The notes beneath the pieces were generated by a model, which was not told where the DNA came from, made no database searches, and saw only the letters and a program-made list of their open reading frames with translations. Positions 35,341 through 46,082 of a DNA stretch of 64,000 bases are shown here, piece after piece. The position numbers and the translations under genes were made by a program. Source of the stretch: Gentiana macrophylla (taxonomy: Eukaryota > Streptophyta > Magnoliopsida > Gentianales > Gentianaceae); contig CM047817.1 of NCBI GenBank assembly GCA_026214975.1, forward strand, positions 57,718,246 through 57,782,245, read 5' to 3'. Position 1 is the first letter of the stretch. Every line of letters starts with the position of its first letter.

Positions 35341-35540
35341 ATCAGTTAGATGTTGGTTACAAATGGTTACAATTGATTACAACTAAATAACTGCATTCTA
35401 TATCAAACTATATCATAGTGATTTAACATGGTTTTCGGCATTGTGCCGACTACTCAATGGACAGAAACAGAGATATTTTATCACGCACAAAATTTACAAG
35501 GTTTTTCACACACTTTACTTTAATTACATCACTGGTATTT
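35341..35540 (-). other. Antisense LTR- or promoter-like DNA split by element E
   Basis: Read on the minus strand and joined across element E with 41634-41990, the sequence has CCTATAAATA right at the insertion point, a 'ggcggctagggtttaa' stretch upstream and a long AT-rich leader downstream. Repeated 'cagctgac'-like words in 41834-41930 resemble SIRE LTR upstream regions. It may be an antisense LTR fragment or a host promoter. I could not find its boundaries. Confidence 0.35.
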
Positions 35541-37012
35541 TGTTAACGGTGATTTTTACTATTTATATGACTTTATTCTGTAGCAATTTCCTTTGTGTTT
35601 TATTACTTTTTATAGAAAAGTAAGTGTTTAAGTGAAATATTGGAAGAATGTGTATAGAAATGATTTAAGTGCAAACTCGAGCTTATTACATGGTTTTATT
35701 AGTGATTTTCTAGTTATCTATACGGTATTACATTTTGCACATTTCTATCATCTTGTAGACGCGCTTGCATGTTATGGAGGAAGCTAAAAGTTTTCCAAGC
35801 AAGATTAAATGGAAAGGGAAAGATGCGAGTTGAAGATGGAATGAAGAGATTTATGCAAACTGAACGAGCGTTTGTCCCCGTCCAATCTGGACAGACGTCT
35901 GAGAGAATGGATGGGCGTCCAGAGGAGTAATTCAATTCAGGGTATCGATGTATTTCAGTGGACGAGCGTTCGAAAATGCATAGGACGGGTGTCTGATCAA
36001 GCTCGGCCCGACTCGAAGATTTCAAGCAAGATGGACGGGCGTTCAACCCCTTGAACGGGCGTCCAGCCACCGACATAGCAAGGACCGACTTAAAAACCTA
36101 TTTATAGACGCGTTTTCTGAACCCTAAAGGAGAGAATTGGATCCCTGACCGCCCCAGGCCCCTTTGGGGGTTCCTTTGCTGCGTTTTTCTGTCCCCATAA
36201 ACATCTTTTCATCTAATTTTTATTTATATACCAATGATGAATAGAGGCTAGGCGATTTGAACGAGCTTTGTGAAGCCATCTCTGCAACATCTTGATTTCT
36301 TCTGTGGGATTGTTTGTGAGTTTTAATTCTAAGTTTGTATCTTTATTATGTTTAATTTGTTTTTATGCAATTATATCGATGGATTGTTGCATGTTTGATG
36401 TTTAATGTTTGATGAGAATCGTTGTTAGACTTAGATCACCGTAGTAAAGATTAGATTTTTAACCTAAAAATAACGAGAGTTGTTAGGTTAATTTCTAGGT
36501 TGCTAGATTGAGAAGTCTTACACCTTTGTTATGAAGCGTTAATCTTTAAGATCGAGATATGAGAGATCAATAGGCGAATTATCTAAGAGATTAGAAATTC
36601 ATACTTTTGATAGGTGAACCACAATCTTCATTAAATCTTCACTAAACAATCTAGAGAGGAAGTTGAGGGTTGTGAGATCGGTGGATCATTGCTTGTTCGT
36701 TTTCAATTTATTTGTTATCATCTTAGTAATTTTATTATCTTTTTAGAATAGAATTATTTTCATTAGTTTGTCTCGTAACTATCTTTCCGTGCTTTGGATT
36801 CTAGATCCTTTGTCCAGTTTATTGTTTTCGTTTTTTTAGTTCTGTTTTGTTTTATTTTTCGTGACAACTTTAGAGAAATTAAGAACTAGACTAACCTCGA
36901 TTCCCTGTGATTCGACTCCGGTATTAACCTCTATACTACGATCCCTGCACTTGGGGTAAACCGGATTTATTTTTATTACTTGTTTATTTTTCATTAGATA
37001 AAATCCGAGACA
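35541..37012 (+). repeat. Element E 5' LTR
   Basis: Begins TGTTAACGGTGATTTTTAC and ends CCGAGACA. A TATA-like TATTTATAG lies at about 36099, downstream of the CpG-rich decamer array. The end region carries 'cctcgattccctgtgattcg', the usual plant Gypsy LTR tail. Confidence 0.93.
35863..36070 (+). promoter_or_regulatory. Array of seven GACGGGCGTC-like decamers before the TATA box
   Basis: Seven variants of G[AG]ACGGGCGT[CT] occur in about 205 bases just upstream of the TATA-like box, in both LTRs (the second set at 40487-40690). The consensus is partly self-complementary (GACG.CGTC), so it could bind a dimeric factor; the CGTCA/TGACG core resembles bZIP sites only loosely. Several differences between the LTR copies are C-to-T or G-to-A at CpG, as expected from methylation damage. 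The regulatory role is inference. Confidence 0.5.
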
Positions 37013-37017
37013 AGTTT

Positions 37018-37034
37018 TGGCGCCGTTGCCGGGA
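37018..37034 (+). other. Element E primer-binding site
   Basis: TGGCGCCGTTGCCGGGA lies five bases after the LTR. This is the standard primer site of Athila/Tat-type Gypsy elements, usually assigned to tRNA-Asp. Confidence 0.88.
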
Positions 37035-37179
37035 ATCGATGCACGTTGTCTAGTTTTATTAATTTTTCTGTTTTTACATTTACTAACTTTTAGTAGGTAG
37101 TTTTCTTTTACTGTTTCCGTAGCTTTTTCTGTTTTTTTATCTTTTAAAAAATAATAAAAAAATGTCATCAACTAGGAGT

Positions 37180-38352
37180 GTGCAAGATCGGATCGCCATG
37201 CCGCAAATGGCGAGTTGCGCGACCACTTCAAATGTCGCGCAATCCTATGAATCGACCCGTCGTTTCCTCGTAACTTTCAAGTTACGCTCGTAGAAGTTGT
37301 TGTCAACCTCGCCATATGATTGGCGAGTGTCATCTTCTTCCCACTCCTGCATATCAAGTTAATCTCGTCCCGAATCGAGGGCGATGCAGATCGATCATAT
37401 GCCAACTATGTGACAATGTGGGACATACTTCGTTTACATCTACGGGTGGGCGAGGCGTTTTGATGGCCAGCAATATCAGAGGTTTAACAATCAGTTCTCT
37501 GGCCAAAGCAATTTTTAGAATCAGTGTTTCAATCAGACTTGGAATTTCTATCAAAACCCGAACTTCAGTCAGGACCAAGATATCAATTTTTCCAATCAAA
37601 ATCAAAGTTGGTCTGGCCAAACTTTTCCACACCACTTTCGTAACTCTCAAGACCCCTCTCACTATAGTAATCTTGAAGCTTAATTGGAGGAGCAGAACAT
37701 TACTATCCAACTCCTTTTTGAGAGGCTTGTGGATATTGGGAGACGGATCGGGCAAATGGCTCAAGACCAAGGCATTGACCTAACTCCCGCACTCCCCTAT
37801 GATGGAGAAGATACTTACAATTATGGTGCAAGTTATGAGAATCAAGTCCAGTATAGCCCCAACTATGCACCAGCATACAATGGTGGGAGTAGTAACTATC
37901 CTTGTTCTCCGTTGGGTCAAGAGCAAAGCAATTGGCAACAAGGGACGATTGATGAGCTGGAGCCTGATATGGATCGGCTTACGTTACAGAGGTTAGAAAC
38001 TTCCTTCCCTCCTGCATGGTGTGATGATGAAGACGGTTGTCCTATGATGGATCCGACATCAGAGATGGTTGAAGATGTTAATCACCAAGAAGGTGAAGAA
38101 ATACACCCGGTGTTGGAGAACATAGAGGACGATGTGCCTAAATTAGAGATAAGTCACCCCGAGGAAGTCGCATTTGAGGAGCCGTTGAGGCCAATAAGTG
38201 TTGAGGTGATTGTGGACGAGCGAGTGAGCGTAAAGGAAGTGATCTTCCCACTTGATCACTATATCATGAACTGGGAGGTGGAACCCCCTAATCCCGTTCT
38301 TCTTTTATTGGGAAGATACTTCATAAAGGTCCTTGAGCCATGGTTCCACTAA
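37180..38352 (+). pseudogene. Element E gag remnant
   Basis: A zinc-knuckle remnant CQLCDNVGHTSFTS (last Cys changed to Ser) lies at about 37398-37440. A second frame then runs from about 37461: Asn/Gln/Phe-rich sequence with a stop at about 37516 and another at 37681, continuing as an open frame LEEQNITIQLLFERLVDIGR to 38349. The Gln/Asn-rich spacer after the knuckle and the coiled segment are typical of plant Gypsy Gag. The final part is acidic (EDVNHQEGEEIHPVLENIED) and unfamiliar. No protease follows. Confidence 0.6.
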
Positions 38353-40148
38353 TTTCCTATGAAGTTGAGTTGGATGGCTCAGTATGTTTGAATATTCGTT
38401 GAAGAACCATGCGAGAAGGACGTATCCGTTTGATAATGGATAGTGAGCTAAGTGTGTCTAGCCAAAGACACTAAAGAGAGGCGCTTGTTGGGAGGCAACC
38501 CAATATTAAGAAATTTTTTTGCTATTATTATTTTATTATAGTTTTGTTTGTGTTGAATAAATAACGAAAGATAGTTTTCTTCTCGTTGTAGTAGTTTTGT
38601 TTTGTTTTGTTTTGTCTTGGGTTTTGGTGTCGGTTTCTGTGGTTAGGTAACTTGCATTTTCGTAATTTGAAAAATCAATGTGTTTCCTTCCTCCTGCCGA
38701 TGTTACATTTGTGCACTACTTTTCCCATAGATTCGGTTATTATCAATTTTTTTGCATTGCTTATGCTTTGTTCCATGATATTGCCTTGTCTATCATCTTT
38801 TGTGCCCCTATCCCCGAGGTACGTTTTGTTTTGTTTTTCAAGTGTGCAGGATATTTTCGATAGCAATTGTGAGCTTTTAAACGATGTCAGTTTTCCGGTG
38901 GATGGTCCACAGTCTACTTATTTCTTCAAGCGTTTCGGGATCTGACTCGCGACCACTTCCAGAATTGCCAAATTCGAACTACAATCAGCTATGTTTTTCT
39001 TATTCTGCACAACATGAGGACATGTTGTTATTTAAGTGTGGGGGTGTAAGGGATTGGTTGTTTGTACCTACAAAATGTGCTTAATTTATTATGCTTATTA
39101 TGCTTACCACCATTCTTCAAAAATTCAAAAAAATTTCAATTTTTAAAAAAAAAACATCCGTCCCGAGCATGAGTTTATTTTGGCTTACTTACTTGTTATA
39201 TTCCCATACTTGTGCTCAGTTGACTAGTATTTTAGCATAGACCTTTGATAAATAAGCCTTTACTCGAATTCTTTTCACGTAAGCCTCTTCGATGATGAGT
39301 TGAACTTAGAAAACTGTACCCATTTAAACCGATGATGTTTGATTCTGGTTATCAGACCGTTCGCTTAGTGCTAATGTCATGGAAATTGTAATATATGCGT
39401 AGTTGGGATTGAATAGGAAGTATCGTGAATATACCGAAGCCTGAATGTGATAAGTGAAACGTGACTATTGTGCTTTAAAAAGTTGTTATTAAAAAAAAAT
39501 GAATTAATTGGGTGTGTCGGGAGCTGGTCGATGATTTGAGTGAGGTAGGTCATATCTCGAATGTCCTATACCACTATGATGACCAAAAGCTCACGACAGT
39601 CAGAAGAAGCTGCTTGATGATTTGAGTACGGTAGGTCATATCTCGAATGTCCTATTCTGCTATGACGGGCAAGAGCTCATTCTGATGTGCGTTTATATTT
39701 GAAGGATAATTAAATCAACTTACATAAGGAATTTGGTATGAATAAGTGAAAGACTTAGTTATCGCCTACCTTATCCCCAGTATAGGCCAAGGTATATGTT
39801 GTAGGGAATATCCTCTGGGTACAACTGAAAAGATTTCGAAAACACATGTATTACTCTAGTCATGACGTGAGTAGTTTTGTAGGGCGTATGTATAGTCAGG
39901 GTAATTCATTATCTGTCTTAAATGGGTATTTGTTGGTTAGCTTGAATTTAATTGTCAAGTGTGGAATCGGTGGAAATTGAAGAAGGCTTTGCACACACTA
40001 CACATTCGAGTAATCGTTTATTACATGGGATGTATGTTTTTGATGCTAGTCGACCGGTTGTGATTTGATATATGGGACTTTATGTGGTTCATTGCATGAG
40101 TAAGCCTATTTTTTTCTTGTTTTGTCTTGCTCGGGACGAGCAAGAGAT
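38353..40148 (+). other. Element E internal non-coding region
   Basis: No gene is visible. At 38480-38506 'gcgcttgttgggaggcaacc' can form a hairpin (TTGGG/CCCAA); this block is commonly seen after pol in Athila/Tat relatives. An internal purine-rich 'aagtgtgggggtgtaaggg' lies at about 39031. Two 72-base direct repeats, 39522-39593 and 39608-39679, share 'ggtaggtcatatctcgaatg' and differ at roughly a dozen positions. Confidence 0.6.
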
Positions 40149-40162
40149 AAGTGTGGGGGAGT
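40149..40162 (+). other. Element E polypurine tract
   Basis: AAGTGTGGGGGAGT abuts the 3' LTR, preceded by 'gggacgagcaagagat', the usual Gypsy context. Confidence 0.88.
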
Positions 40163-41628
40163 TGTTAACTGTGATTTTTACGATTTATATGACTTTATTC
40201 CGTAGCAATTTCCTTTGTGTTTTATTACTTTTTATAGAAAAGTAAGTGTTTAAGTGAAATATTGGAAGAATGCGTATAGAAATGATTTAAGTGCAAACTC
40301 GAGCTTATTACGTGGTTTTATTAGTGATTTTCTAGTTATCTATACGGTATTACATTTTGCACATTTCTATCATCTTGTAGGTACGCTTGCATGTTATGGA
40401 GGAAGCTAAAAAGACTTCCAACTGAAGATTAAATGGAAAGGGAAAGATGCGAGTTGAAGATGGAATGAAGAGATTTATGCAAACTGAACGAGCGTTTGTC
40501 CCCGTCCAATCTGGACGGACGTCTGAGGGAATGGACGGGCGTCCAGATGAGTAATTCAATTCAGGGTATCGATGTATTTCAGTGGATGAGCGTTCGAAAA
40601 TGCATAGGACGGGCGTCTGATCAAGCTCGGCCCGACTCGAAGATTTCAAGCAAGATGGACGGGCGTTCAACCCCTTGAACGGGCGTCCAGCCGCCGACAT
40701 AGCAAGGACCGACTTAAAAACCTATTTATAGACGCGTTTTACGAACCCAAAAGGAGAGAATTGATCCTGGCGCCCCAGGCCCTTTTGGGAGTGCCTTTGC
40801 TGCGTTTTTCTCATCCCCATAAACATCTCTTTTCATCTACTTTTTATTTATATACCAACGATGAATAGAGGCTAGGCGATTTGAACGAGCTTTGTGAAGC
40901 CATCTCTGCAACATCTTGATTTCTTCTGTGGGATTGTTTGTGAGTTTTAATTCTAAGTTTGTATCTTTATTATGTTTAATTTGTTTTTATGCAATTATAT
41001 CGATGGATTGTTGCATGTTTGATGTTTAATGTTTGATGAGAATCGTTGTTAGACTTAGATCACCGTAGTAAAGATTAGATTTTTAACCTAAAAATAACGA
41101 GAGTTGTTAGGTTAATTTCTAGGTTGCTAGATTGAGAAATCTTACACCTTTGTTATGAAGCGTTAATCTTTAAAGATGAGAGATCAATAGGTGAATTATC
41201 TAAGAGATTAGAAATTCATACTTTTGATAGGTGAACCACAATCTTCATTAAATCTTCACTAAACAATATAGAGAGGAATTTGAGGGTTGTGAGATCGGTG
41301 GATCATTGCTTGTTCGTTTTCAATTTATTTGTTATCATCTTAGTAATTTTATTATCTTTTTAGAATAGAATTATTTTCATTAGTTTGGCTCATAACTATC
41401 TTTCCGTGCTTTGGATTCTAGATCCTCTGTCCAGTTTATTGTTTTTGTTTTTTAGTTCTATTTTGTTTTATTTTTCATGAAAACTTTAGAGAAATTAAGA
41501 ACTAGACTAACCTCGATTCCCTGTGATTCGACTCCGGTATTAACCTCTATACTACGATCCCTGCATTTGGGGTAAACCGGATTTATTTTTATTACTTGTT
41601 TATTTTTCATTAGATAAAATCCGAGACA
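40163..41628 (+). repeat. Element E 3' LTR
   Basis: 1466-bp partner of 35541-37012, starting TGTTAACTGTG and ending GAGACA. Differences are few: small indels near 40410, 40755 and 41172 and scattered transitions, many at CpG. Confidence 0.93.
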
Positions 41629-41633
41629 TATTT

Positions 41634-42337
41634 ATAGGCACAATTTCTTAAACCCTAGCCGCCATAAGATGTTTGTCGAAACTGGCATAAATACCCCAAA
41701 TGTGGACTCTAGCTCCAGCTGTCTGCATAAGACAAAACTTAGCTCTGATAACTTCCTATACTTCCAATCAAGTAGACAAGATGTAGAACTAACCAATATT
41801 CATAACCTCAATAGACTCAGCCGACTATTAAACCAGAAGGATCTCAGTTGACTTCACCAGCTGACTTTCATAGACATGAACACACTACTCAGTTGACCAT
41901 CACTCAGCTGAATACTAGATTAGTTCCACCAAATTAGAGATCAAATCACACTTTGCTGACAAACATGTCTATGTGTTAAAATGCTTCTGGGTAGTTTTTA
42001 GATTGGGAAACGATTATGTAGTCTGTGAGTGGGCCTCTTTCCTGAACACTCTCCCGGAAAAGTGCACGACCAAAAATACATAATTTGTTTCTAGTTCGTT
42101 CTGTGACATAAACAATGTTTTCAGCATGTTATTTTGTTTTTTTGGATACTTTCATGTATTCTATTTTTACATAAATAGTGGTAGTTCGGTGTTGTTGTGG
42201 CCTTTGTATACTCACATAAGTTATAGATGAATTTTAACATGAACTTATGCGTTGTACGTGCTCCTACATGCTCATTGGATTGCTCAATTATTCTAAGCAA
42301 GGTTATGGTTACTATAAATATACTGAAAAGAGTACCA
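41634..42337. other. Unassigned DNA, continuation of the element E target
   Basis: The first 350 bases continue the antisense LTR- or promoter-like DNA described at 35341-35540. The rest has no recognised gene; a plus-strand frame of 60 codons (41669-41848) looks random in composition. Confidence 0.35.
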
Positions 42338-42480
42338 TGAGTCCCTAAGTCTCTTGTCGGAGGTATGACTAGTTGTATTAACCATATCATTCTCAAGACG
42401 ACGGTCCTCAAGTCCCGTGGGTCCTTAGTACTATGATTGGAGGTATGGTTAGTCGTATTAGTTGTGCTGCACACTATGCT
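42338..42480. repeat. Degenerate direct-repeat pair
   Basis: 'tgagtccctaagtctcttgt' with 'ggaggtatgactagttgtat' (from 42338) recurs as 'tgggtccttagtactatgat' with 'ggaggtatggttagtcgtat' (from 42418). Such repeats are common in chromovirus-type Gypsy LTRs, but no LTR ends were found. A short GACAA pentamer run lies at 42536-42563. Confidence 0.55.
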
Positions 42481-43497
42481 CTCAAGTTAACTATATATTT
42501 TGGTTCTACGCAATGGACATGATTATGATAGAGATGACAAGACAAGACAAGACAGGACAAGAACATGGCTATATTAAGTAAATAAGTATTTAATGTAACC
42601 TAACAAGTATATGCAAGATGAACGGAATGTGATAACTAGGCATGTTTTCAATGCATTTCTCAATGCGGTTTTAAGTGGATTCTCCTTTTATCTCAAGTTA
42701 CGTTTTTCAAAATTTTATAACTGGCTGAAATAGATTCACGCCATGTGTACATGAATTAAATTTGATAAATATGGATATCCTTTTTGATCTTCTTTCTCCT
42801 TAATAAGTTTATACTTGAGCTTACTCCTTTATTTGGAATACGAGAATATGCAGGTTGAAGATGAGTATGATGATGAGCTTGGAGAGCAAGCTTAATTAGG
42901 ATGCAGCTTTGGAGTTTCTCAGTCTTGGTCTTTCATTTTTAAAAGATACTTTTAAATAAGGCACGATTGCCTGTATTTTTGGGATTTCAATAGTTACTTT
43001 CAGTTATTTATGATTTAGTTTGACAGCGGTTGTAGTAAGTTTTGGAAGACCCTTGATGGTTTGTTTCCCGAGTCTTTGCTTGTTTGTTCTTCCACATTAT
43101 TCATTAACTACTCTGATATAACGTAAGGTTTACGTGAGATTTAGATTTTTCTAAATAACATATGATGAACGTTATTTTCGTTGACATGACTGATATCTGT
43201 GATAAGACATTGCATAATATTTCTTAGAAAAGTATATATAGCTACACTAAGAGCTCATTTGGTTTGACAAAGCTCTTAGAAATGAATAATTTCACCCAGT
43301 ATCAACATTTTCGGTAGGAATTTGTAATATGAAAATGCATTCCGTGTAATTACAAGGGGAGAAGCTTTCCTAAATAATACTCGGTTCGGATTGGCTTACT
43401 GATAATATAGTATCAAATCGTAAAATTATGATGGCATGTTTTGACTGTTAATATATTGCTTCAACGGAGAATTGTAATTTTTTTTTTCACCCTAAAA
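42481..43497. other. Unassigned AT-rich DNA
   Basis: No gene recognised. 'gttgaagatgagtatgatga' near 42853 resembles a coding scrap (VEDEYDDELGEQA then stop) as found close to the end of some Gypsy LTRs. Together with the repeat pair it might be a decayed solo LTR. Weak. Confidence 0.3.
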
Positions 43498-43777
43498 AAA
43501 AATTGTAATTTTAGTCCCATAAGTTGACACGTAAGCAATTTTAGTTCTTCAATTCTAAATTTTCTTACGTGGACAATGGAGGATTAAATGGCAAGATGAC
43601 ATTGCCATGTAAGCGATTTTGACCAGATTTCTCACCATGTCAGCAGGTTCCGACTTGACATGACCAAAATTGTAGAAAAATTTGAAGCCAAATTTACTGG
43701 ACTAAAATGATAATCGGAATAGAAACGAAATTAAAACGCAAAACGCGAAAACTTACTGGATTAAAATTGCAATTTTG
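43498..43777. mobile_element. MITE-like element
   Basis: About 280 bp with imperfect terminal inverted repeats of roughly 28 bases: left 'aattgtaattttagtcccat' continuing 'aagtt', right (reversed) 'aattgcaattttaatccagt' continuing 'aagtt'. No coding capacity. The poly(T)/poly(A) stretch to the left blurs the target site, so no duplication can be called. Confidence 0.6.
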
Positions 43778-44882
43778 CCCAGCATAGTGTATTGTCAAAA
43801 TGCATTCTCAGCAATTTGTGGACTCTAGTGTAGAAGAATTGTTCAGTTCGTGAATGGCAACGCCCTTTAAAACATTTATAGTCCTCAAGAGAGACAACTA
43901 TGTAATCGGTTTTGGAATTTTGTTTAAATACAATAAGTATGTACTTAATGAATAATGTGTATCTTTTGAAGAAGTCTCTGCAGTAAAAATAATTCGGACA
44001 TGATTCAGTAAATAACAATAATATAAATAATGGAGCATAAGAGATATCAATTTACTATATTTACCGAGGGACAAATTTACTGTGAAAATGATGTTTCATT
44101 AATTAATTGCTTACACTCCGAGGAATCAACCGTGAAAATTCAAGGTTGTTTATTTAAAAAACATTCGGCAAGCTTCATTGTTGTTTCATGAATTTTTCCT
44201 TTGACGAATTCAGTAGTGTTGTTCGAGAATAGACCCCTGTTTCATTGACCACCATATATTGTCTTACCAAAAAGATTTGAAAATGAAAAAAATTTGAAGC
44301 CAATCAAACACAAATTCCATATACTTTGTATAATTCAAAAGAACCTGCAGCCATGGGCAGATCTGTGTACCTCGACGGGGTCATATGACACAACTAAGAT
44401 CCGATGAAATTTTTTCACAAAGTCTATTTATTGCACAAAGTCTATGACACAAAGTCTATTATTTTTTTTTTTTGAATGTGTTGTTGCACACTGAGTGCGA
44501 CATGTGTCTTCAAAATGAAACGGGGTTCGAACCTATACGACCGACACACCATTTCGTAGAAGGGATTTTTCATTGGGACACACCATTTCGGTGGTGCATG
44601 TACATTGGGACACATCCTTTGAAGACGAACTTGTTTGTTCTTTCGTGAAGAGGTACAATATCTTTTCGTTGTCTGTATATAGAGAGACATCAGCATTCGG
44701 TGAAAAACACGAAGTCTTTTTAGAAGCATCATCAGTACAAACATATTGTGTCTCTAAAGTAGAACTCCATTGAATCATGAGAGAGATCTTAAAACATCTC
44801 TTTAAAGAAGCGTTTTATACGTGCCTTGGAGATCATTCAATTCTGTTCGTTTTATCACATTTTTTCTAACAATTTTAAAGAG
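43778..44882. other. Unassigned DNA before the Tork gag
   Basis: No gene recognised. A poly(T) run lies at 44463-44475 beside a three-fold 'acaaagtctatt' repeat (about 44418-44461). The last 300 bases could be a decayed LTR and leader of the Tork element (TATA-like 'tgtatatagagagac' at about 44671), but no primer site precedes its gag ATG. Confidence 0.4.
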
Positions 44883-46082
44883 ATGTCTTCATTCAAGGAT
44901 CTGAGTAAGAATGATTCTGTGGCACCATCGATTCAAGTCATGAATCAGGACTTGGTTTGTCTTGATCGTTTTGATTGACACAACTTTACTCGCTGGCAAG
45001 AGAAGGTTCTATTTTTCTTGACGACAATCAAGTTGTCTTATATTCTGGGTGATGATCTTCAACCTGTTGAAGACGAGCAAGAGGATGACACTGATGAACG
45101 CAAGAAAGAACTGTAGGAACAAAGGAGGAAATGAAAGGATGATGATTTTTTGCGCAGAGGACACATTCAGAACGAACTGTCTAATTCTGTGTACAATGGA
45201 CATAGGACAATCGAAACAACAAAGGAATTATGGGTGGCGCTGGACAACAAGTATGGCATTGAAGAGGCAAGAATTCAAAAAAATTTGATTGCTAACTATT
45301 TCGATTACGAAATGACTGCAAGTAAGTCTATTCTTACTCAAGTTCACGAATTACAATCAATTGTTACTAATCTTAAAAATGCTGAGATAACTTTGCCTGA
45401 AGCATTCCAAGTTGGAGCAATGATTACTAAATTACCAACTTCGTGGAATGGCTATAAAAAGAAAATGAAACATGGTGAAACTAAGCACACTTTGGAATCC
45501 CTCATGTGCCATCTACGTATTAAGGAAGACTCTAAAAAATGAGAAAATATTGAACTGGAGGCTGAAAAAGAAAATATGGTTCAGTGCCGCAAACCGAGAA
45601 ATAAAAAGCGCAAGAATTTTTCGAAGGGAGATCAGGCAGAATCTTCTAAGAAAAAAATCAGGGGTGATTGTTATTACTGTAAAATACCTGGTCACACCGC
45701 TCGTGAATGCTGAACTCATATAAAAGATGAAAAAGGCAAGAATGACAAGTCGACAAAAGACCAGTCAATGTTGTTGGTGGCAATGATGATCACAAATTTG
45801 AAGTGGTTGTGGAGGAAGCCAATTCTGTTGGAATTGATAAAAGGGTGGTGGCTAGATACCGGTGCTACAATCCATGTAAGTAATAACCGATCCGAGTTTA
45901 TGTACAGGAAAGTACCGATGAACGTGCGGTGAAAATGGTAAATGATGTGCAAGCCAAGGTTATTGGTATTGGCGAAGTGGACCTCAAGTTCAATTCAGGA
46001 AAGACGTTAACATTGGCTGAAGTGCTTCATGTTCCTGAGATGACAAAGAACCTGATTTCAGGAGATCGTCCCAATAAGGCTG
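44883..46082 (+). pseudogene. Tork-type Copia gag-protease remnant, 5' part
   Basis: One frame from ATG 44883 (MSSFKDLS) to 45715 with stops at about 44979, 45114, 45132 and 45541. Gag features are FTRWQEKVLFFL, KELWVALDNKYG and LPTSWNGYKK. The zinc knuckle CYYCKIPGHTAREC (CX2CX4HX4C) is intact at about 45675-45713. A frameshift follows, then the protease motif WWLDTGATIHVSNN with intact D-T-G at about 45853-45861. Stops then accumulate. The frame is cut at 46082 by element D and resumes at 55445. Retroviral-type zinc knuckles bind the element RNA. Confidence 0.85.

Larger units (their letters stand above)
35541..41628 (+). mobile_element. Element E: complete, coding-poor Gypsy element
   Basis: 6088 bp with LTRs of 1472 and 1466 bp (TGTTAAC...GAGACA), a Gypsy primer site and a purine tract. 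Target duplication TATTT at 35536-35540 and 41629-41633 is perfect. Only a decayed gag is recognisable; protease, RT and integrase are absent, so it is non-autonomous (LARD-like). The hairpin 'gttgggaggcaaccc' and an internal 'aagtgtgggggtg' are landmarks I associate with Athila/Tat-related Gypsy elements. By eye the LTRs are very similar, implying a fairly recent insertion. Confidence 0.93.

Noticed and set aside
37354..37770. 138-codon antisense frame in element E
   Set aside because: It is the mirror of the gag-derived Asn/Gln-rich region on the plus strand.
42121..42474. 117-codon minus-strand frame as a gene
   Set aside because: No domain, no family resemblance, and it overlaps a degenerate direct-repeat pair.
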